Numbered from the stretch's first letter, positions 1 to 7,874 are shown. The stretch: 64,000 bases of DNA from an uncultured Trichococcus sp. (GCF_963667775.1 NZ_OY764015.1:248001-312000), one strand, 5' to 3'. Notes: a model not told the origin generated them from the letters alone. A program made the numbers and translations.

Positions 1-32
1 TGTGTGCGGATCATTCATTCTTTCAAACAGAT

Positions 33-665
33 TTAACCGTTCGCCAGCAAAAATTCGCAAAGGTTAGGGTCATAGATGAAAATTTCGCCGGTCTCGATGA
101 TGTAGTGCCAACCGCTGATCTGCAGCTTGTCGGCTTCCATTCTTTCGGCGATATAGGGATGGCTAACCAAATGTTTCAGCTGCTCCAAGACATTGCCTTG
201 TTCCATCATCCAGGCACGCGCCTCGGGTTCGGATTCCGGGATTTCCTTCAGCACGCGATCGCGGACGGGGTGAATCAGTTCCAGCCACTTGCGCGTATGC
301 GGCAAATCATCGAGCTTGCCCTCGGGATAAAGGCAAGCAGCGCAGCCGCCGCAGTTCGAATGGCCGCAGATGATGATGTTCTCTACTCCGAGCGCGAGCA
401 CGGCATACTCGATAGCGGATGTCGTCGCCAAATATTCCGAAGAGACCCGGTAAGGCGGCGCGATGTTGGCGATGTTGCGGATGATGAACAATTCACCCGG
501 TAACGTTCCGGTGATCATATTCGGATCGATGCGCGAATCGGAACAGGAAATGAAGAGGGTATGAGGTTTCTGGGAACTTTTCAAACCTTTGAACAGCTCT
601 CGATGAGATTCAAAATCCCTCCTCCTGAAATTGACGATACCTTTTAATAACTTATCCAAGCTCAT
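33..665 (-). CDS. beta-class carbonic anhydrase
   Basis: Predicted cytoplasmic zinc enzyme of 210 residues that interconverts CO2 and bicarbonate, supplying bicarbonate for carboxylation reactions and helping pH balance. The beta-class signature is complete: CSDSR at residues 41-45 (zinc Cys41, Asp43/Arg45 dyad) and GHSNCGGC with His102 and Cys105 as further zinc ligands. Length is normal for the family. The ATG at 663-665 is preceded by AAGAAAGG on the minus strand. It lies downstream of the AEC-type exporter gene on the same strand with an 18-base gap, so the two are probably co-transcribed. The family assignment is firm; the physiological role is inferred. Confidence 0.95.
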   Translation of the reverse strand: MSLDKLLKGIVNFRRRDFESHRELFKGLKSSQKPHTLFISCSDSRIDPNMITGTLPGELFIIRNIANIAPPYRVSSEYLATTSAIEYAVLALGVENIIICGHSNCGGCAACLYPEGKLDDLPHTRKWLELIHPVRDRVLKEIPESEPEARAWMMEQGNVLEQLKHLVSHPYIAERMEADKLQISGWHYIIETGEIFIYDPNLCEFLLANG

Positions 666-683
666 ACCTTCTTTCTGAAATGA

Positions 684-1595
684 TTAACCGAACAACAGTT
701 GTGCCAATTGCACGATGATCGGGATAGTAAATAAAGACAAAAGAGTGGTCAGAACCACAAGCCGCGCGCCGTATTCATAGTCTCCGCCGAACAGACGGCC
801 AAGGATGGCGGTATTCGTTGCAGCCGGCGCACAGGAAGCGATGGTCAGGACGATTTCCACCATATAGTCATCTATCGGCAACAAGTAGATGACGCCGATA
901 GAGATGAGGGCGGTGACGATCAAGCGCAGGAAAGTGGTCCAATACGCTTTCGGGAAAGCCAGTAATTCCGAAAAATTACTGTTGGCGATGTAGCTGCCCA
1001 GAATGATCATGGCCAGAGGTGTGTTCAAAGCAGCCAAGCTGTCGACGGATTTCCAGAGAAAATCAGGGACCGGTAAGCGACTGATGTAGATGGACAAGCC
1101 GATGACAGCCCCGATCATACCGGGATTGAGGATAGTTTGCCGCAGCGTCATCGCTTTTTTGTCCCCGGATATCAAATATTGGCCATAAGTCCACTGGGTG
1201 ACGTTGTTTGCCAGGATGTAGCCGGACATGAAAAAGACGCCCTCATAGCCCACCGTCGCGAGCACCAAGGGGATGCCGACAAAGCCGGCATTCGGGAAAA
1301 TCGTGGCATATTTATCGATACGATCCTCTTTTTTTAACAGGAAATGGACGATGGCTGCGCGGATGGAAATCGTCAGAAAAGCCGCCAACGTAGCCCACAA
1401 CAACAATTTCAAACGGTGCGCATCAAATGCTGCATTGAAGGATGTGATCATGGTCGCGGGCATCACGAACAAGGAGAGGATGGTCGATATCTGACGCGAA
1501 CCCTCACTGTTGATGACATTCGACCGGATCAGCAGAAAACCAAAGAACATGATGCTGAACATAGTCAGCAACTGTTGGAAAACGATACTTATCAA
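684..1595 (-). CDS. AEC (auxin efflux carrier) family permease
   Basis: Integral membrane transporter of the AEC/BASS-like superfamily, about 303 residues with roughly ten hydrophobic segments. Typical features are the N-terminal pattern VFQQLLTMF..GFLL, the early NAGFVGIPL motif, and the C-terminal CAPAATNTAILGRLFGG segment. Bacterial members export malate, malonate or other organic acids; the substrate cannot be read here. The frame is open upstream to 1736, but I place the start at the TTG at 1593-1595, which has AAAGGGGTG about ten bases upstream and fits the family N-terminus. An ATG 14 codons further upstream is an alternative. Carbonic anhydrase follows in the same direction. Confidence 0.8.
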   Translation of the reverse strand: MISIVFQQLLTMFSIMFFGFLLIRSNVINSEGSRQISTILSLFVMPATMITSFNAAFDAHRLKLLLWATLAAFLTISIRAAIVHFLLKKEDRIDKYATIFPNAGFVGIPLVLATVGYEGVFFMSGYILANNVTQWTYGQYLISGDKKAMTLRQTILNPGMIGAVIGLSIYISRLPVPDFLWKSVDSLAALNTPLAMIILGSYIANSNFSELLAFPKAYWTTFLRLIVTALISIGVIYLLPIDDYMVEIVLTIASCAPAATNTAILGRLFGGDYEYGARLVVLTTLLSLFTIPIIVQLAQLLFG

Positions 1596-1664
1596 AGTGG
1601 TGCGGCACCCCTTTCGTGTGCGGAAGCTTGATTTCATTTTTTTTCTGTTCCTACATGATAACAC

Positions 1665-1674
1665 ACCACGTGGT
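1665..1674. promoter_or_regulatory. 10-bp perfect palindrome upstream of the AEC gene
   Basis: ACCACGTGGT is a perfect palindrome. It lies just downstream of a minus-strand promoter-like pair (TAGACA, 16 bases, TAAAAT) that would serve the AEC gene, so it could be an operator. No regulator is identifiable from the site alone. On the plus strand, TATAAT at 1707-1712 is a plausible -10 for luxS, with no convincing -35. Confidence 0.3.
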
Positions 1675-1773
1675 ATAATTTTAAGGAAAATCTCATAAAT
1701 GTCTAGTATAATGTATTGGTATGCATCATAAAACAAACAACGGCGTCTTGAGCTGAAGAATGGAGAATTATAG

Positions 1774-2235
1774 ATGGCAAGAGTAGAAAGTTTTGAATTG
1801 GATCACGATTTGGTGAAGGCTCCGTATGTCCGCCAAGCCGGCTATGAAGTGCACGAAACGGGGGCTATCGTCACAAAATTCGATCTGCGTTTTGTGCAGC
1901 CCAACCAGGATGCGTTGCCGACAGGGGCCATGCACACGCTGGAACACCTTCTGGCGATCAATATCCGCGATTATGTGGATGGCGTCATCGACCTTTCGCC
2001 GATGGGGTGCCGCACCGGTTTTTACATGATCTGTTGGGGAGAACATACGCCGGAAGAGATCGCTTCCGCTTTGGAAAAAGTGCTGCAGATCGTAGTGGAT
2101 GCTACAGTAGTTCCGGCAACGACAGCGAAGGAATGCGGCAATTACCGCGATCATTCCCTGTTTGGCGCAAAAGAATACGCGAAGCAAGTGTTGGCGGCCG
2201 GCATCAGCCGCGATCCCTTCACGCGCACAGTCTAA
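1774..2235 (+). CDS. luxS: S-ribosylhomocysteine lyase (LuxS)
   Basis: Cleaves S-ribosylhomocysteine to homocysteine and the AI-2 precursor DPD, in the activated methyl cycle. The 153-residue protein carries the HTLEH metal motif (His54, Glu57, His58), the catalytic Cys79 in SPMGCRTGFY, and the third metal ligand Cys121 in AKECGNYRDHSLF. Length is that of the family. The start has GGAGA about eight bases upstream. The alcohol-dehydrogenase-type gene follows after 22 bases with its own strong ribosome site, suggesting one transcript. AI-2 synthesis is a direct consequence of the reaction; quorum sensing in this organism is not shown by the sequence. Confidence 0.98.
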   Translation: MARVESFELDHDLVKAPYVRQAGYEVHETGAIVTKFDLRFVQPNQDALPTGAMHTLEHLLAINIRDYVDGVIDLSPMGCRTGFYMICWGEHTPEEIASALEKVLQIVVDATVVPATTAKECGNYRDHSLFGAKEYAKQVLAAGISRDPFTRTV

Positions 2236-2257
2236 AAAATTAGGGAGGGTTGATGTT

Positions 2258-3370
2258 ATGACGAAAGAATTGATCGTAAGGACAGGGCCGCAAGAATATG
2301 AATGCAGAGAAGGCGTCCTGTCGACTTTGCCGAAACGATTGGAAGAACGCTTCGTAAAAAATATTTTGATCGTGCATGGGACAGTGTCCTGGCAAAAAGC
2401 CCGCCCCTACCTTGAAGACCTCTACCGAGCTGGTTTTTCGATCTCCGAAGTGGCTTTTTCGGGCGAATGCAGCTATGAAGAAGTCGGCCGCATCGTCGGG
2501 CTGGCCGAACAGCACAAAAGCGATGCGATCATCGGCATCGGCGGCGGAAAAATCATGGACGCGGTGAAATATGCTGCCGCAAAAGCGGGCTGCATCCTGA
2601 ATGTGATGATCCCGACCTTGGCGAGCAATTGCGCCCCTTGGACGCCGCTCAGCGTCATGTATACCGAGGATGGTGTGTTTATCCGCTACGATTTTTTGCA
2701 GCAACAAGCTTCGCTTTTGTTGTTGGAACCGCGCTTGATCATCGATTCGCCGAAGGATTTCTTTGTGGCCGGATTGGCGGATACGCTGGCTAAATGGTAC
2801 GAATCTGATGAGATCCTTTCGTTGCCTGAGAATGCGCAGCAACCGATGCTGATGATGGCGCGCCAAGCAGCTTATATCTGCAGACAAAGCATTTTGGATC
2901 ACGCCGAATTGGCGATCGCCAGTCTGGAAGCGGGCGAAGTGACGGAAGCTTTTGTGAAACTGACGGAGGTCATCACCTCCATCAGCGGCATGGTCGGCGG
3001 GATGGGCGACGCTTTTGCGCGGACGACCATCGCCCATGAAATCCACGATGCCATCACCAATTTCCCTGAATCGCACCACTTCCTGCACGGACATAAAGTT
3101 GCCTACGGAATCATGGTGCAATTGGCTTATGAGAAGAAATGGGCGGAAATCGACAATTTGATCCCGTTCTATGCACATCTCGACATTCCGAAGAGCCTGC
3201 ACGATCTGCATTTGGGCAGATTGGACGCGGAGGGCATCATGGAGATCGCCAGTCTGTCTACCAAACCTGATGCGCCGGTGCATGGATTGCCTTACGAAGT
3301 CACTGCCGAATTGATGGCCGAAGCGATCCGAGCGCTCGAGGATTACATGGCGAATTTGCCGGAACTCTGA
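2258..3370 (+). CDS. iron-containing alcohol dehydrogenase, glycerol dehydrogenase-like
   Basis: A 370-residue group III metal-dependent dehydrogenase related to glycerol dehydrogenase GldA and to the E. coli YbdH hydroxycarboxylate dehydrogenase branch. The NAD-binding GIGGGKIMDAVK motif and the TLASNCAPWTPLSVMY segment are present. Predicted metal ligands are Asp175 (GLADTLAKWYE), His260 (AHEIHDAI) and His277 (HHFLHGHKVAYG). The ATG at 2258 is preceded by AGGGAGGG; the frame is open further upstream into luxS but that part is not protein-like. Linkage to luxS may hint at detoxification or recycling of a carbonyl product, which is inference. The substrate is unknown. Confidence 0.85.
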   Translation: MTKELIVRTGPQEYECREGVLSTLPKRLEERFVKNILIVHGTVSWQKARPYLEDLYRAGFSISEVAFSGECSYEEVGRIVGLAEQHKSDAIIGIGGGKIMDAVKYAAAKAGCILNVMIPTLASNCAPWTPLSVMYTEDGVFIRYDFLQQQASLLLLEPRLIIDSPKDFFVAGLADTLAKWYESDEILSLPENAQQPMLMMARQAAYICRQSILDHAELAIASLEAGEVTEAFVKLTEVITSISGMVGGMGDAFARTTIAHEIHDAITNFPESHHFLHGHKVAYGIMVQLAYEKKWAEIDNLIPFYAHLDIPKSLHDLHLGRLDAEGIMEIASLSTKPDAPVHGLPYEVTAELMAEAIRALEDYMANLPEL

Positions 3371-3425
3371 CCCGCAGGCTGGAAATTGTGGGCGCTATTT
3401 TGAGCTGGCGGATGACCGCTCCGGT

Positions 3426-3454
3426 TTGGCAAATTCTGGAATAATCGGTATACT
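3426..3454 (+). promoter_or_regulatory. promoter of cytidine deaminase gene
   Basis: TTGGCA at 3426-3431 and TATACT at 3449-3454 are separated by 17 bases, a near-consensus sigma-A promoter. It lies about 60 bases upstream of the cdd start and in the right orientation. Confidence 0.75.
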
Positions 3455-3515
3455 GTAAACACGAACATTTACCGGTCAGAATAAATACCCATTTATGATA
3501 AGCGAGGGATCGTCG

Positions 3516-3914
3516 ATGAATAGCGAAGAATTAGTGTCCAGAGCAAGAGCCGCCATGCAGCATGCATACAGCCCGTATTCCCATTTTCCGGTAGGGGCGG
3601 CCGTCCTCTATAACGACGGCGCAGTGATCGAAGGCGTAAACGTGGAAAATGTTTCCTTCGGGGCCACCAACTGCGCAGAGCGGACCGCCTTGTTCACCGG
3701 TGTGACGAGAGGCTACCGCAAAGAGGATGTCGCAGCAATCGCCATCGCCGGCGACACGGAAACATTCCTCCCGCCCTGCAGCATCTGCCGGCAGGTGATG
3801 GTGGAATTGTGCGCGTACGAAACACCAGTCTACCTTTCCGACAAGCACGGGAAAATAAAGGAAGTGACGATCAAAGAGTTGGTTCCGTATGCCTTTACCG
3901 ATTTGGATATGTAA
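3516..3914 (+). CDS. cdd: cytidine deaminase
   Basis: Homotetrameric-type cytidine/deoxycytidine deaminase of 132 residues, in pyrimidine salvage, producing uridine/deoxyuridine and ammonia. The signature is complete: the N-terminal SPYSHFPVGAAV loop, the zinc/proton-shuttle motif NCAERTALF, and PCSICRQVM with the other two zinc cysteines. The ATG at 3516 has GCGAGGG about eight bases before it; an in-frame ATG at 3495 lacks a ribosome site. It has its own promoter and is followed immediately by a strong hairpin terminator, so it is a single-gene unit. Confidence 0.97.
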   Translation: MNSEELVSRARAAMQHAYSPYSHFPVGAAVLYNDGAVIEGVNVENVSFGATNCAERTALFTGVTRGYRKEDVAAIAIAGDTETFLPPCSICRQVMVELCAYETPVYLSDKHGKIKEVTIKELVPYAFTDLDM

Positions 3915-3916
3915 AA

Positions 3917-3960
3917 AACAACTGCGGCCCACCACGCAAAGGTGGGCCGCAGTTGTTTTT
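3917..3960. terminator. bidirectional rho-independent terminator
   Basis: A 17-bp stem (3917-3933 with 3941-3957) around a 7-base loop, flanked by A-run and T-run. It serves cdd on the plus strand and the convergent zinc-ribbon membrane gene on the minus strand. Confidence 0.93.
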
Positions 3961-3963
3961 ATG

Positions 3964-4812
3964 CTACATTTTTAAAAATAACAGGTAAGCCAAAGTCATC
4001 ATCAGCAGCAAATGCGCACTGATGCCGCCGAGGCAAAGGTAAAGCGTATCCCATTTCGTTTCGTTGATCGTCTGGTAAAGGCTGGCGATGAACGTCACCA
4101 GATAGCTTGATAGATGGATCAGGAACAACAACAGCACCGGGACCGCCATCAAAATCGGGGCAATCAGGCTGATCACGAAGGCGGCGCCCAACAGCAACAG
4201 ACCAAAAGCGTTCATTCCCGCATATTGCGTCATCCAGTTATGGAAGGCGTGGCGTCTGTGCAAAAAGAATGTTTTGATGAAGTACGCCAAGAACGGGTAG
4301 AGATAATAGAACAACAGGAACAGCAGGAAATTCTTCATGAACCAAACAACCGGTTCGGCCTGGAAAGTGACGGTCGGCAACAAGGAAATTTGTGAGAGCA
4401 AATCGTATTGATCAACCAATGCGACCGCAATCCTCGTCACCAGTCCGGCCGAAAGCAATGCCGAAAGGACAAAGGTGAAGTAGCCGTAAAGATTATGGCT
4501 TTCTCTGCGCGATTTTCTGGTCTCCGCGGGGTCTTTCATTTTTGTCCACAAAAAACGGATGTAGCGGATGGACTTATTCTTGGCCTCATTGAAAGAGAAA
4601 GCTTGCTTTTCAGCGCGCGAAGCCGCATCCGAGTAGTCTTCATCATCATCCGCCGTTAGGTCGACAAAATTTTTTTTAGACTCCTCGAACAAAGTGGACT
4701 GATAAAACGCATCTTGAGGGATCGCTTCCGACCCGGAAACATCCGACCCGCACATAGGGCAGATCAAAGCTTCTTTCGGGATGCGATTATGGCAATAGAC
4801 ACATATCTTCAT
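3964..4812 (-). CDS. zinc-ribbon membrane protein of unknown function
   Basis: A 282-residue protein. Residues 1-25 form a compact treble-clef/zinc-ribbon with Cys4, Cys7, Cys18 and Cys21 (CxxC-x10-CxxC). A charged acidic linker (about 40-100) follows, then about five hydrophobic segments from residue 110 to the C terminus. This layout of a cytoplasmic metal knuckle plus a polytopic membrane domain is common in uncharacterised Firmicute proteins. No catalytic motif is visible. It starts at ATG 4812 after GAGAAGGAGAA and has its own promoter at 4847-4875. I do not assign a function. Confidence 0.75.
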   Translation of the reverse strand: MKICVYCHNRIPKEALICPMCGSDVSGSEAIPQDAFYQSTLFEESKKNFVDLTADDDEDYSDAASRAEKQAFSFNEAKNKSIRYIRFLWTKMKDPAETRKSRRESHNLYGYFTFVLSALLSAGLVTRIAVALVDQYDLLSQISLLPTVTFQAEPVVWFMKNFLLFLLFYYLYPFLAYFIKTFFLHRRHAFHNWMTQYAGMNAFGLLLLGAAFVISLIAPILMAVPVLLLFLIHLSSYLVTFIASLYQTINETKWDTLYLCLGGISAHLLLMMTLAYLLFLKM

Positions 4813-4846
4813 TGGATTTTCTCCTTCTCGCTAGTAACTAACTTCT

Positions 4847-4875
4847 AGAATAATTCAGTTTGTGGGATATAGCAA
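4847..4875 (-). promoter_or_regulatory. promoter of zinc-ribbon membrane gene
   Basis: On the minus strand TTGCTA (4875-4870), 17 bases, TATTCT (4852-4847), followed by the ribosome site and start at 4812. Confidence 0.65.
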
Positions 4876-4897
4876 GGTTATTTTTACGACAAATTTT

Positions 4898-4926
4898 TTG
4901 TAAAGGAACCGATAATTCGGTATGAT
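4898..4926 (+). promoter_or_regulatory. promoter of glyoxalase/SGNH operon
   Basis: TTGTAA at 4898-4903 and TATGAT at 4921-4926 with a 17-base spacer, 34 bases upstream of the glyoxalase start codon. It is divergent from the zinc-ribbon gene promoter. Confidence 0.65.
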
Positions 4927-4959
4927 AAGGGCAGCAAAAATGAGAGGAATGATGACTTA

Positions 4960-5334
4960 ATGAAAATGTTACACACTTGCATACGCGTGCAGCACTTGGA
5001 TAAATCAATCGCATTCTATAAAGAAGCTTTTGATTTCCATGAGAAAAAGAAGCTGGACTACCCTGAGCATAAATTTTCGATCGTCTATTTAGGTTTGGAA
5101 GGCGATGACTATGAGTTGGAGTTGACCTACAATTACGATCATGAGCCTTACAACATCGGTGACGGCTACGGCCACATCGCCATCGGGGTGGACGAATTTG
5201 AAGCCCTTCACGACAAGCAGGCAGCTGCCGGATTCAACGTGACCGACTATAAAGGCTTGCCTGATTCTTCTGTCAGATATTACTTCATCACCGATCCGGA
5301 TGGCTACAAGGTTGAAGTCATCCAGAACAGATAG
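4960..5334 (+). CDS. gloA: lactoylglutathione lyase-type glyoxalase I (VOC family)
   Basis: A 124-residue vicinal-oxygen-chelate protein with two beta-alpha-beta-beta-beta modules. The four metal ligand positions of E. coli GloA are matched: His5 (LHTCIRV), Glu54 (ELELTYN), His72 (YGHIAIGV) and Glu119 (GYKVEVIQ). This predicts isomerisation of the methylglyoxal-thiol hemithioacetal, that is, methylglyoxal detoxification. Whether the thiol is glutathione or another low-molecular-weight thiol cannot be told. The next gene begins ten bases after the stop, so they form an operon. Confidence 0.9.
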   Translation: MKMLHTCIRVQHLDKSIAFYKEAFDFHEKKKLDYPEHKFSIVYLGLEGDDYELELTYNYDHEPYNIGDGYGHIAIGVDEFEALHDKQAAAGFNVTDYKGLPDSSVRYYFITDPDGYKVEVIQNR

Positions 5335-5343
5335 GACAGACCT

Positions 5344-5991
5344 ATGGAGAAAACGACTAAGCACAAATTGCTGTTCATCGGCGACAGCATCACGGACGCC
5401 GGACGCAACCGCAACAATCCTGATTCATTGGGAAAAGGCTACGTAGCTCTGATCGCTAAAGCTCTTGCGGACAGAGGCGATGCCGAACGCTACGAGGTGA
5501 TCAACCGCGGCATCAGCGGCAACCGAATCCTTGATATAGCGGAAAGATGGCACGCCGATTGCATTTCGCTCGAACCCGATGTCGTCACTTTGCTGATAGG
5601 CATTAATGATACGTGGCACAATGTCGGCGATGAGAGTGTGTTCGCTACCGAACAGGGCGCTGAACAGTTCGAAATGCATTACCGCCATCTGCTGGCTTCG
5701 TTGCGGAAAAAATCGAATGCACGGCTCATTCTGATGGAGCCGTTCGTCTTCCCGTATCCGGAAGACCGCAAGACATGGCGGCTTGATTTGGATCCGAAAC
5801 AGGAAATCGTCAAACGCCTGGCCGAAGAATTCGCTGCCGAATGGATCGGGCTGGATGCCTATCTGAATGGAATCGGTGCTGTCGATGGCTATGAAACGTT
5901 ATCCAATGACGGCGTCCACCCGACCAAAAAAGGCCACCAGCTCATCGCTGATGCTTGGCTGAAGCAATTTGATGAAGGCGGGGAAAAGTAG
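5344..5991 (+). CDS. SGNH/GDSL-family hydrolase
   Basis: A 215-residue esterase/lipase of the SGNH fold. All four blocks are visible: GDSIT (nucleophile Ser15), Gly59 in NRGISGN, Asn88 in GINDTW, and the Asp189-x-x-His192 pair in NDGVHPTKKGH. No signal peptide is seen, so it is probably cytoplasmic and acts on small esters or acetylated sugars, like the YxeM/TesA-related cytosolic members. It is translationally close to the glyoxalase gene (10-base gap). The substrate is not predictable. Confidence 0.88.
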   Translation: MEKTTKHKLLFIGDSITDAGRNRNNPDSLGKGYVALIAKALADRGDAERYEVINRGISGNRILDIAERWHADCISLEPDVVTLLIGINDTWHNVGDESVFATEQGAEQFEMHYRHLLASLRKKSNARLILMEPFVFPYPEDRKTWRLDLDPKQEIVKRLAEEFAAEWIGLDAYLNGIGAVDGYETLSNDGVHPTKKGHQLIADAWLKQFDEGGEK

Positions 5992-6030
5992 AGGTCATTG
6001 CGTGAAAAATCCGCATCGTGCCGAAAAGTC

Positions 6031-6059
6031 TTGCTTTCTTGGTTTTGGCATGATAAGAT
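6031..6059 (+). promoter_or_regulatory. promoter of the 6.07-6.29 kb non-coding RNA
   Basis: TTGCTT at 6031-6036 and TAAGAT at 6054-6059 with exactly 17 bases between. It is placed so that transcription would start near 6066, just before the first conserved-looking stem. Confidence 0.6.
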
Positions 6060-6065
6060 GTTTTA

Positions 6066-6289
6066 CATGCGATGAGGCGACGAGCAATCAGGTGGGTTCG
6101 CCCATTCCGCGCAAGCGGCGAAGTGATTGCAAATCAAACGGGACATACGTGCTTGCACAACCACAGGATGTGGATGTTTGATGGTGACTGCTGTGAACAG
6201 TCCCATCCATGGGTTTACCCATGCCGTATCAGAAGAGAGGGTCGGAAAGATGAACACTTAGGTGTTTGCCTTTCCGGCCCTTTCTTTTT
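6066..6289 (+). ncRNA. multi-hairpin structured RNA, class unassigned (raiA-type RNA possible)
   Basis: A stand-alone transcription unit: promoter at 6031-6059, terminator at 6239-6289, no protein-like reading frame. Stems seen directly: GCAATCA (6084-6090) with TGATTGC (6124-6130), enclosing TGGG-UUCG-CCCA (6093-6104) and CCGC-GCAA-GCGG (6107-6118); ATCAAAC (6133-6139) with GTTTGAT (6176-6182), enclosing CCACA-GGA-TGTGG; ATGG+GACTG (6181-6190) with CAGTC+CCAT (6198-6206), sharing two bases with the previous stem; CATGGG-TTTA-CCCATG (6208-6223). UUCG and GNRA tetraloops are typical of functional RNAs. It is not a 6S-like rod and has no SRP, tmRNA or RNase P motif. Size and multi-stem shape recall raiA RNA, but I could not verify this. 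Confidence 0.7.
6239..6289 (+). terminator. terminator of the structured RNA
   Basis: An 11-bp stem (6239-6249 with 6270-6280, one G-U pair) carries an inner AACAC-TTAG-GTGTT hairpin and is followed by TTTCTTTTT. Confidence 0.9.
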
Positions 6290-6656
6290 GTGTTGCTGGG
6301 GAAGGTGGCGGCTGTACCTCCGGCGAAGTGCCGTCTTGTTTTAAGAGCCGGCCGGGAAGGAGTTAAGGGCACCTCACCTCCGATGAGGGCCGCTTCGCCG
6401 GAGGTGGGTTATCCGGATCTATCGGCTTCTCCGGCGAGGAGAAGCTCGTCGGAGAAGAACCCCGAAAATGTGTCCGTTTCTCCGGCCACAGCCGCTTCGC
6501 CGGAGAAACGCCCGGTTTCTTCGGTTTCTTCGGTTTCTCCGGTTTTTCCGGTTTCTCCGGTTGTTCTCCGCCGCGGCTGGCTCATAAATCCGTAAGGGCT
6601 TTATTAGGCGCAACGGCCGCCTTGCGGTATAATCTAAGTAGGAAATTCAGGAAAGA
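6290..6656. repeat. GC-rich CCGGAG/CTCCGG repeat tract with 9-bp tandem repeat
   Basis: A gene-free tract of low complexity. Many copies of CTCCGG, CGCCGGAG and GCTTCGCCGGAG occur in both orientations (for example 6392-6404 and 6494-6505), so it can form several hairpins. At 6514-6558 there are five tandem 9-bp units of the form GGTTTCTTC/GGTTTCTCC. A related tract lies at 30290-30450. A TATAAT at 6628-6633 is the likely -10 for the following lipoprotein gene. Confidence 0.7.
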
Positions 6657-6671
6657 TTGGAGGCGCTTCAA

Positions 6672-7802
6672 TTGAAAAAACTGAAAATTTGGGGACTTTC
6701 GCTGCTGTCATTCTGTCTGGTGGGTTGTTCATTCCTGACGACGGAAAAAACAAGTGTTTCGCAACAGGACGCTGCTGGAGTGGATTACCTAACAACGGAA
6801 ATATCAAAAATGGATGGGGAAGTCGGTTCGGGACTGTTGATCGGCGAAAAGGTAGTGACCACCGTCCGCCTTTCCTATGAAACGCTGAAATATGATGACT
6901 CTATCGCTTATCTGAAGGAAATCGTCGGGAAATACGGGGCTTATGTGGAATATTCCTACGAATCAAGCGGTGGGGACATGATTTACACGCCTTCCTCATT
7001 GACTCAAAACTATCGTCAAGGCAGCTATACGATCCGGATTCCGAAAGATTCCGTGACTGCCTTCTTGGATGATCTGGAGGGTGGACTGGGCACGAAAATC
7101 AGCGAGCAGCAAGGCAATGAGGATGTTATGCAATATTATGAAGACACAGCTACGCGCATCAGCGTACTGCAAAGGAAGGAAGAACGCTTGTTGGCGCTGC
7201 TCGAGCAAGCAGAAACGGTCGAAGAGATACTTGCTATCGAGGACAGTCTCAGTGCGGCCATTTCCGAAAGGGAAGTGCTTCAGGCTGAGTTGGACAATAT
7301 TGATGATTTGATCGATTATACAGCTTTGTATCTGACCGTTTCCGAGCGTTCGCGGATTTCCAACAACCGTGGCGGATCGACACCGTTCTGGGAGCGTGTC
7401 AAAGATGCGTTCATCGATTCGGTTTATGCCTTCTACTACTGGCTGCAGGATGCGGCCATCTGGTTCATCTACGCACTACCGTTCTTCGTGGCTGTACTGT
7501 TATTGTTGTTGCTGGTGTGGGCAATCAAAAAGCTGTTCAGCAAAACGGTCTGGGGCAAGCAAAGGGCTGAAAAACAGCTTAAGGAGAGAAAGCAGATCGA
7601 AGAGCGCCGGAAAGAACGGTTTGAACGGTCCCATCCAAGAAAATCGGGAGGCGCAAATGTAGCTTCCAAAGCTACCGTGACGCCGCCTGCGAAAACATCG
7701 AGCACGCCGCAACCGCCAATTCCGCCAATTCCGCCAACAGAAAAGACCGAACAACCGGAATCAAAACCGAAAGAAAATGAAGGGGATCCACTCGAGCCAT
7801 AA
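6672..7802 (+). CDS. DUF4349-type membrane lipoprotein
   Basis: A 376-residue exported protein from a TTG start at 6672, eight bases after GGAGG. Residues 1-19 are a lipoprotein signal ending in LVGC, so Cys19 should be lipidated. The DUF4349-like domain (about 45-245) contains an internal coiled-coil-like stretch rich in Glu/Arg (YYEDTATRISVLQRKEERLL region). A strong hydrophobic segment (about 260-285) follows, then a basic cytoplasmic tail and a Pro-rich end (PPIPPIPPTEK). The function of the family is unknown; a sensing or envelope role is only a guess. The 3' end carries a terminator. Confidence 0.8.
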   Translation: MKKLKIWGLSLLSFCLVGCSFLTTEKTSVSQQDAAGVDYLTTEISKMDGEVGSGLLIGEKVVTTVRLSYETLKYDDSIAYLKEIVGKYGAYVEYSYESSGGDMIYTPSSLTQNYRQGSYTIRIPKDSVTAFLDDLEGGLGTKISEQQGNEDVMQYYEDTATRISVLQRKEERLLALLEQAETVEEILAIEDSLSAAISEREVLQAELDNIDDLIDYTALYLTVSERSRISNNRGGSTPFWERVKDAFIDSVYAFYYWLQDAAIWFIYALPFFVAVLLLLLLVWAIKKLFSKTVWGKQRAEKQLKERKQIEERRKERFERSHPRKSGGANVASKATVTPPAKTSSTPQPPIPPIPPTEKTEQPESKPKENEGDPLEP

Positions 7803-7833
7803 GTGAGGTGCGGATTGATCCCAACAGAATAAA

Positions 7834-7874
7834 GGCTGCAACCGGAGCGCTTAAGTATCCGGATGCAGTCTTTT
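7834..7874 (+). terminator. rho-independent terminator after DUF4349 gene
   Basis: GGCTGCA-A-CCGGA pairs with TCCGG-A-TGCAGTC around an 11-base loop, followed by TTTT. Confidence 0.75.

Noticed and set aside
2240-3283. A 347-codon open frame antisense to the alcohol dehydrogenase gene
   Set aside because: Shadow of a clearly coding gene with metal and NAD motifs; no ribosome site or family-like sequence.
6063-6344. Overlapping open frames of 60-90 codons across the 6.07-6.29 kb RNA
   Set aside because: They have no ribosome sites, run through the terminator, and the sequence is better explained by conserved-looking stems.
6514-6558. Possible CRISPR-like repeat
   Set aside because: The units are 9 bp, directly abutting, with no spacers and no cas genes; it is a simple tandem repeat.
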